From Polaromonas sp. (GTDB lineage Bacteria; Pseudomonadota; Gammaproteobacteria; Burkholderiales; Burkholderiaceae_C), in contig NZ_JAQSDA010000009.1 of NCBI RefSeq assembly GCF_029945685.1, forward strand, positions 62,001-126,000: a DNA stretch of 64,000 bases. The letters run 5' to 3'. Position numbers and translations under genes: made by a program. Positions within the stretch are counted from its first letter, which is position 1. Every line of letters starts with the position of its first letter. The notes under the pieces were generated by a model that did not search any database, had not been told where the DNA came from, and saw only the letters and a list, made by a program, of their open reading frames with translations. Positions 59,219 through 64,000 of the stretch are shown here, piece by piece.

Positions 59219-60017
59219 GTGACCAACCCCAATCTCGAAGATCTGCCCAGCGCGCCATGGGGCATCTCTGCCGCCTACCTCTACGTGCTGGATCTCGACG
59301 ACCCAGCTCTCGCCTGGGAATATTTGCGCCGCCATCCGGGCTACCGCACGGATTGGGCACGCCGCAAGCGCGTGGTGTCTTTTGCCCGGTGGGGGTTGCG
59401 ACAGCGCCGAAGATCCGGACGTAGACGGGCGCAATGCACAACCGCTCTGGCTGTCGTCTTCTGACGGCCTGCTGCATGTGCGTGCTGCGCATGCAAACAA
59501 TGCATCAGCCCGCCGCTTCGACCTGTGGCGAATCCCTGGCCGCAAGCGCTTGGTGCTTGACGGTCCCGACCTGGCGCTGACTGCCGACCTCAGCGTCCAG
59601 CGGATGCGCTTGTCATTGTCGGGAGCCCTGGCCGACGGGGCTGGCTATGCCAGCGCTGCGCCGATGACACCGCGCCTGCGCGGCCAGCTTGACGGCTTCA
59701 ACGCGCAGGCGCGCGCCCTGGAAGGCCATGCAACGCAGGCCGATCCTGCACGGCCGGTGACCCGCGCCGTGCTGCTGCACCTGCGCGCGCTGCAGGCGCT
59801 TGATGCCTCGCAGGCGGGCGCGTCGCATCGCGACATCGCCCAAGCCCTGTTCGGCATCGAAGCCGTCGTCCTGCGTTGGCATGAAGACGGGGAGTTGCGC
59901 GCGCAAGTGCGCCACCTGGTGCGACGGGCCCAGGCGTACATGGCTGGCGGTTACCTGGCCTTGGCCGGCGTATCGCATCCCGCAGGAGGGTGCACCGGAG
60001 ACGAACCGATGCGCTGA
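59219..60017 (+). pseudogene. DUF6499/DUF2285 gene with a frameshift
   Basis: From GTG 59219 (AAAGGAGG before it) the frame reads WGISAAYLYVLDLDDPALAW and EYLRRHPGYRTDWARRKRVV, then RWGLRQ. After that it derails. In the next frame AEDPDVDGRNAQPLWLSSSD continues, with the DUF2285 body to 60017. A single extra base around 59406 accounts for this. It could be a genuine mutation or a sequencing error in this GC-rich stretch. Confidence 0.7.
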
Positions 60018-60109
60018 ATTTCTCCCTGCCCTGATCGGGCCTGATTCCCGAGACTGCCTCCATCGGGCCGCGAATGGTTTGCGGCCCATCGACAGCGATG
60101 GAGGTCGTC

Positions 60110-60415
60110 ATGGCAGTTGGCAGTTCTTTCTCTTCCCGCACGGCGCCCAGGCCTGCGCCGCAACCCTCTGCGGCTTCGGCGGGGCCAGCGGCCCCCGCCA
60201 ATCCCGAATTCCTGACCACCGACGAAGCCGGCGCGTTCCTGCGGCTGTCGCCGCGTACGCTGGAAAAGCAGCGCGTTCTGGGCGGTGGTCCGCGGTTCCG
60301 AAAGTTCGGCGCACGGGTGGTCTACGCGGCTGCCGACCTGCGTGCATGGGCCGACAGCCGCACCTACGGCATGACCTCAGACCCAGGCTACGTGCAGCGC
60401 GACTCCGTCCGCTGA
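60110..60415 (+). CDS. AlpA-like HTH protein
   Basis: From ATG 60110 (GGAGG five bases upstream) a 101-residue protein with an N-terminal Ala/Pro-rich tail and a winged HTH (NPEFLTTDEAGAFLRLSPRT then LEKQRVLGGGPRFRKFGARV). Typical excisionase/AlpA-like regulator located before repA. Confidence 0.75.
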   Translation: MAVGSSFSSRTAPRPAPQPSAASAGPAAPANPEFLTTDEAGAFLRLSPRTLEKQRVLGGGPRFRKFGARVVYAAADLRAWADSRTYGMTSDPGYVQRDSVR

Positions 60416-60440
60416 CTGACCGCTCCGAAGGCAACATCGC

Positions 60441-61292
60441 ATGTCGAAGCGCTTGAGCGAACGCGAACAACTCACGCTGTTCCGCGCGCTGCCGCACGGC
60501 GACATGGCGCTGCGCGACTCGCAGGATCTGATGGCTTACCCGTTCTTCTCACTGGCCAAGTCGCCACGCATCGTCCCGATCCGCTTCGACGCCGGCGGCA
60601 TGTCGCTCACCGTCGAGGGCGTGCCCGAGCACGGTATCGCCACCATCTGGGACGCCGACGTGCTGATCTGGGCCGCCAGCCAGATCATCCAGGCGAAGAA
60701 GGAAGGCATTGCGCCTTCGCGCCTGATGGTGGCCACACCCTACGAGATCCTGCGCTTTGCCCGGCGCGGGACCGGCCGCAGCGATTACTTGGCGCTGCGC
60801 GCTGCGCTGGACCGGCTTCAGTCCACCACTGTCGCGACGACGCTGCGCCAGCGCGAGCGCCCGAACGGGGCCACGCGAGTGCACCGCTTCTCCTGGATCA
60901 ACGAGTGGAAGGAGTACATCCGGCCCGACGGCCGCTCCGACGGCATCGAGCTGATCCTGGCCGACTGGTTCTTCACCGGCGTGATGGAAGAAGCGCTCGT
61001 GCTCACGCTCGATCCCACGTATTTCCGGCTTTCCGGTGGCATCGAGCGCTGGCTGTACCGGCTGGTGCGCAAGCATGGCGGCCGACAGCCTGCGGGCTGG
61101 CGCTTCGAGATGCGCCACCTGCATTTGAAATCCGGGAGCCTGCAGCGCCATTCCGACTTCGCAATCCAGGTGCGCCAGCTTGCGCGGCGCCAGGCGCTGC
61201 CTGGCTACCAGTTGTCAATGGAGCGCAGCGGGGGCATCGAATGGCTCGCCTTTCGGCCCGGTTCGGCCGAACCTTCCGAAGGTGACTTATGA
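60441..61292 (+). CDS. repA: Replication initiator protein RepA, C-terminally disrupted
   Basis: RepA (RPA-type replication initiator) of plasmid/ICE type: LAKSPRIVPIRFDAGGMSLT, NEWKEYIRPDGRSDGIELIL, ADWFFTGVMEEALVLTLDPT and FRLSGGIERWLYRLVRKHGG. The frame terminates at 61292 because a 164-bp tandem duplication (61126-61289 repeated at 61290-61453) makes TGA at the junction. Removing one copy restores a frame ending at 61609, giving about 334 residues. The truncated protein lacks the last 50-odd residues. Confidence 0.78.
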   Translation: MSKRLSEREQLTLFRALPHGDMALRDSQDLMAYPFFSLAKSPRIVPIRFDAGGMSLTVEGVPEHGIATIWDADVLIWAASQIIQAKKEGIAPSRLMVATPYEILRFARRGTGRSDYLALRAALDRLQSTTVATTLRQRERPNGATRVHRFSWINEWKEYIRPDGRSDGIELILADWFFTGVMEEALVLTLDPTYFRLSGGIERWLYRLVRKHGGRQPAGWRFEMRHLHLKSGSLQRHSDFAIQVRQLARRQALPGYQLSMERSGGIEWLAFRPGSAEPSEGDL

Positions 61293-61453
61293 AATCCGGG
61301 AGCCTGCAGCGCCATTCCGACTTCGCAATCCAGGTGCGCCAGCTTGCGCGGCGCCAGGCGCTGCCTGGCTACCAGTTGTCAATGGAGCGCAGCGGGGGCA
61401 TCGAATGGCTCGCCTTTCGGCCCGGTTCGGCCGAACCTTCCGAAGGTGACTTA
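61126..61453 (+). repeat. 164-bp perfect tandem duplication inside repA
   Basis: The block beginning TGAAATCCGGGAGC is found at 61126 and again at 61290, with identical sequence through GGTGACTTAT. The 164-base period is not a multiple of three, so repA is truncated at the junction. Confidence 0.88.
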
Positions 61454-61561
61454 TCCACAGCTTCTGTTGAAGAACCTGTGGATGGCTTGGGGATGGGCTC
61501 GGTGGATCACCCGCACGACCCTCGGTGGATCGCCCGCAGAAGTATCGGTGGATCGCCCGCA
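61451..61561 (+). other. Candidate ICE replication origin: DnaA box and iterons
   Basis: TTATCCACA (61451-61459) is a perfect DnaA box; CCTGTGGAT (61475-61483) is a related inverted site. Three iterons TCGGTGGATC(A/G)CCCGCA follow at 61499-61515, 61522-61538 and 61545-61561, exactly 23 bases apart. These lie in the 3' part of the ancestral repA, directly before parA, as expected for an oriV. Confidence 0.6.
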
Positions 61562-61629
61562 CCGATCGACCGGAAAGCCGCGCCCAGCAACGATTTCGGG
61601 CCGCCCTAAACATCTAAAGGAATACATAA

Positions 61630-62379
61630 ATGGAAGTCACGCGCGCGCGAACAGAAGCTGCTCAAAAGTCGGGCACTGCCTTGCCTGAGGCAGTCCGAAC
61701 ACCCGAAAACCGTCTTCCAGGAAGACAAGGTCAGCCTGGCAAGGTGATCGCGTTGCTCAACCAAAAAGGCGGTGCGGGCAAGACCACGCTCGCCACGCAT
61801 CTGGCGGGTGAGCTGGCCATGGCGGGAAGCCGCGTGACGCTGCTCGATGCCGATCCGCAGGGCTCGGCCCTCGACTGGGCGCAACGCCGTCTTCAGAACG
61901 GCCAGGGACGGCTCTACGGCGTGTTCGGGCTGGCCAGGGACTCGTTGCACCAAGAAGCGCCGCAGATCGCATTGGAGGCGGACTACGTCGTGATTGACGG
62001 CCCGCCGCGGGTCGCGGCCCTCGCGCGCTCCGCGCTGCTGGCCGCCGACCTGGTGCTGATCCCCGTGCAGCCCAGCGCCTACGATGTGTGGGCCAGCCAC
62101 GAGATGGTTGCGCTCATTGCCGAGGCCCGGGTGTTTAGACCGCAGCTACGCGCGGCCTTCGTGATCAACCGCCGCGTGGTCGGCACGGTCATCGGCCGTG
62201 AGGCACGCGCCGCGCTGGCCGATCAACCCTTCGCGGCGCTGCAGGCCGAAGTCTCGCAGCGCATCGTGTTCGCCGACAGCGTGGCCGCAGGCCGGCTCGC
62301 ATGCGAAGCCGCGCCAAAGTGCGCGGCCGCGCGCGAGATCGCGGCACTGGCACAGGCAGTGCAGGAGATGCTGCGATGA
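61630..62379 (+). CDS. parA: ParA-family partition ATPase
   Basis: A 249-residue P-loop protein with NQKGGAGKTTLATHLAGELA (Walker A with deviant Lys), DADPQGSALDWAQ and VVIDGPPRVAAL. It would segregate or stabilise the excised element. Start ATG 61630 has AAAGGA about eight bases upstream; the RHH gene overlaps its stop (ATGA). Confidence 0.87.
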   Translation: MEVTRARTEAAQKSGTALPEAVRTPENRLPGRQGQPGKVIALLNQKGGAGKTTLATHLAGELAMAGSRVTLLDADPQGSALDWAQRRLQNGQGRLYGVFGLARDSLHQEAPQIALEADYVVIDGPPRVAALARSALLAADLVLIPVQPSAYDVWASHEMVALIAEARVFRPQLRAAFVINRRVVGTVIGREARAALADQPFAALQAEVSQRIVFADSVAAGRLACEAAPKCAAAREIAALAQAVQEMLR

Positions 62380-62639
62380 CGGCATCCGCGTCATCTGCAG
62401 CGCCCAAGCGGGCACCCATCGGCCGCAAGCCGGCGGTCGACCCGGCTTCGACCTGGGTGCGGCAGGCCGATGCACCAGAGGGTGCCCCCAAAGCGTCGAT
62501 CTACACCGCTCGCCTGACCATCGACGTGACGCCGTCGCTGCGCGGGCGCATCAAGGTCATCGCGTTCGAACGCGGCGACACGGCGGCCGAGATGTTGCGC
62601 GAGCTGCTGGAGCGCGAGTACGGCGCAGGTCAGCCATGA
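62376..62639 (+). CDS. Ribbon-helix-helix protein, ParA partner
   Basis: From ATG 62376 (overlapping the parA stop) an 87-residue protein with a C-terminal RHH region (ASIYTARLTIDVTPSLRGRI then KVIAFERGDTAAEMLRELLE). It could be the DNA-binding centromere protein of the partition system, or a repressor. It is coupled with parA upstream and DUF2840 downstream by ATGA overlaps. Confidence 0.6.
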   Translation: MTASASSAAPKRAPIGRKPAVDPASTWVRQADAPEGAPKASIYTARLTIDVTPSLRGRIKVIAFERGDTAAEMLRELLEREYGAGQP

Positions 62640-63154
62640 CGCAGTTGCGACCCGTCACCGTGCAGGCTTGGCCCCAGGCTGTGCTTCCGCCACGGCCTGT
62701 CCATATGCGGGTCTCGCTCGCCTTCGTCGAGCATCGCGTGAACGTCTGGCTGCGCTTCGGCCAGCCCGTGCGCGAGTCGGTGCTGGACCGCTGGCGGCGT
62801 GTGGCGACATTCGAACCCAACGCAGTCTGTTGCCGTGTGAAGTGGATCGGCAATGACTACGGCACGGCGCTTTGGCAGCTCATGGTGCTGCGGGCGCCAA
62901 TGCCGTTCGATGGCGCGCAACGCATCGCGGGCGTAGTGCCATCGGCGCGCATCTTGCTGCGCGCCGATGGCGAGCAGCAGGTCAAGGCCGTGCTCGAAGT
63001 GGTCGATGCCATCGAGGCGCTGGGCATCGAGCCGACCGCGGCTGCCGCAACGTACTGGCACACGGTCGGCAACCGGCTGGCAGCACGCCTGCCACTGCCG
63101 GACTACACCACCGAACGGCATGCGGCGCATCTTGCGCGAGGAGCGCTGAGATGA
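62636..63154 (+). CDS. DUF2840 protein
   Basis: From ATG 62636 this 172-residue protein (TVQAWPQAVLPPRPVHMRVS, NAVCCRVKWIGNDYGTALWQ, LPDYTTERHAAHLARGALR) belongs to the DUF2840 family found between parA and traF in Tn4371-like ICEs. Function unknown. Overlaps on both sides keep it in the parA-RHH-DUF2840-traF operon. Confidence 0.8.
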   Translation: MTQLRPVTVQAWPQAVLPPRPVHMRVSLAFVEHRVNVWLRFGQPVRESVLDRWRRVATFEPNAVCCRVKWIGNDYGTALWQLMVLRAPMPFDGAQRIAGVVPSARILLRADGEQQVKAVLEVVDAIEALGIEPTAAAATYWHTVGNRLAARLPLPDYTTERHAAHLARGALR

Positions 63155-63684
63155 GTCGACGCGTGCTCTTCGCCGGCATGGGCATCGGCCTGGCTGCGCT
63201 GTGCGCGCCGGCCGTCATGACGATGTCGGCGCATGAGCGTGTGTTCGTGGTCTACAACCCGACGGACAGCGTGCCGCGCGGGTGGTACCGGGTCAGCAGC
63301 ATCGACAACGCAGCCTCGCTGCACGTCGGCAGCATCGTGTTGGCTCGGCTTCCCGCCGGCGTGGCCGCGTTCGCGGGACAGCGCGGCTACCTTCCCAGCG
63401 GTGTACCAATTCTCAAGCGCGTTGGCGCCGTGGCGCCGCAAGCAGTGTGCGTTCGGGGACAGACTGTGCTCATTGACGGCGCAGCGGTGGCAACCACTCG
63501 AACGCATGACAGTGCGCACCGGCCGCTGCAAGCCTGGTCACCGTGCCGTCGCCTTTCCGATGGCGAACTGTTCTTGCTCAGCGACACGAACCCGGCGTCG
63601 TTCGACAGTCGCTACTTCGGCCCCATCGCGGCGTCTGCCGTGCTGGGCATCGCGCGGCCACTGTGGACCTGGAGCACGCCATGA
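63151..63684 (+). CDS. traF: S26-family peptidase TraF
   Basis: A 177-residue signal-peptidase-like protein with one N-terminal membrane anchor. YNPTDSVPRGWYRVSS has catalytic Ser40, and ILKRVGAVAPQAV has the general-base Lys. DTNPASFDSRYFGPI follows near the C-terminus. TraF processes or cyclises the pilin in conjugative systems. ATG 63151 overlaps the previous stop by four bases. It marks the start of the transfer region that continues beyond the window. Confidence 0.82.
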   Translation: MSRRVLFAGMGIGLAALCAPAVMTMSAHERVFVVYNPTDSVPRGWYRVSSIDNAASLHVGSIVLARLPAGVAAFAGQRGYLPSGVPILKRVGAVAPQAVCVRGQTVLIDGAAVATTRTHDSAHRPLQAWSPCRRLSDGELFLLSDTNPASFDSRYFGPIAASAVLGIARPLWTWSTP

Positions 63685-64000
63685 GGCTTGCTCTATCGTG
63701 TCATCTAGCATGCCGCCGAACTGCAGCCGGGCATGCGCTCGCGCTGCACTCCGTCCTGCAGGGAGCCCGCTGCCAGCGTGCAGCTCGCGCTGCACCGCCG
63801 CTGCCTCACGGGCAGCGTTGCGCACCCGGTGCGCGGCTGGCGGCAGGTCGGAGCCGGGAGCGGGTGCGGAAGGCGGAGACGGAGGGCCAGATAAAAGGGG
63901 TGGCACGTCGCGCCCCTCCAAGCCAGTCTGCACGTGGGTTTGCGGCGGCACCGCAAGGGACCCTGCGCGTGCCGCTCAGAGGCTGGAACCCGCATGGCAG
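63681..64000 (+). other. Open frame after traF running off the window
   Basis: From ATG 63681 (overlapping the traF stop) the frame stays open to the window end. The N-terminal residues (MRLALSCHLACRRTAAGHAL) could be a weak signal peptide, but the rest is Arg/Ala-rich. A lytic transglycosylase or relaxase gene usually follows traF in these ICEs. The frame cannot be assigned from this fragment. Confidence 0.3.

Noticed and set aside
62198..62635. Upstream extension of the DUF2840 frame
   Set aside because: The 146 codons before ATG 62636 overlap parA and the RHH gene in another frame; the family start and ATGA overlap support 62636.
1..64000. CRISPR arrays
   Set aside because: No regularly spaced repeat series of 25-40 bases with unique spacers was seen; the only short-period repeats are the iterons and the TGTAGGC and GTGTACCCC sites.

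Overview
The window reads as an accessory region of a betaproteobacterium, most likely Burkholderiales (Comamonadaceae or Alcaligenaceae type). The reasons are the czcI-czcC-czcB-czcA architecture, the tRNA-Phe 3' half used as an attachment site, and an integrative-element backbone (DUF736, DUF2958, DUF2285, RepA, ParA, DUF2840, TraF) typical of Tn4371-like elements of that order. No housekeeping gene block is present apart from a gmhA homologue at the left edge.

Region 1 (1-33.8 kb) is a heavy-metal and envelope-stress island. It holds two complete HME-RND efflux operons (608-7009 and 25296-32237), a P1B-4-like ATPase, a CDF exporter (czcD) and a CaCA-type exchanger. It also has an MgtC-like protein, a lipid A phosphoethanolamine transferase, an LspA-DsbB-DsbA-like set for lipoprotein and thiol maturation, and a TerD/TelA/vWA chemical-stress cluster. 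Small exported proteins recur between the operons: CzcI-like, lipoproteins with a YEGKYD motif, and short basic one-helix proteins. Decay is obvious: a zinc-ribbon gene with a lost start codon, a DUF4124 remnant, an outer-membrane protein gene with a nonsense codon and a frameshift, and an Nramp stub. I found no metal-responsive regulator in the window.

Region 2 (34-43.3 kb) is a small mobile element: an AlpA-like regulator, a DUF3987-like P-loop protein, an HUH-type replication protein of the YagK/YfjJ (inovirus Gp2) kind, a membrane protein, and a tyrosine integrase lying beside a tRNA-Phe 3' fragment. An intact IS3-family element and decayed exbB/exbD genes lie inside it.

Region 3 (43.3-53.5 kb) begins at the same tRNA-Phe fragment with a second, divergently oriented integrase and an AlpA regulator, and carries the most unusual cargo. 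In order: HNH nuclease, SLATT-like two-helix membrane protein, phosphopantetheinyl transferase, an acyl-carrier-protein-like small protein, XRE regulator, ImmA/IrrE metallopeptidase, papain-like cysteine peptidase, thymidylate-synthase-like enzyme and MazG-like pyrophosphatase. On the opposite strand are an HMUDK/aGPT-type protein with a helix-hairpin-helix and another XRE regulator. Four-base stop/start overlaps tie most of these together. The content suggests a conflict or defence system that handles modified nucleotides or bases and is switched by proteolysis.

Region 4 (53.5-64 kb) is the replication/partition/transfer front of an ICE. It contains a 5'-truncated parB, a hot-dog thioesterase as cargo, DUF736, two DUF2958 genes, a frameshifted DUF2285 gene, an AlpA-like HTH, repA, parA, an RHH protein, DUF2840 and traF. 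repA is broken by a 164-bp tandem duplication, next to three 23-bp-period iterons and a perfect DnaA box that probably mark the element's origin.
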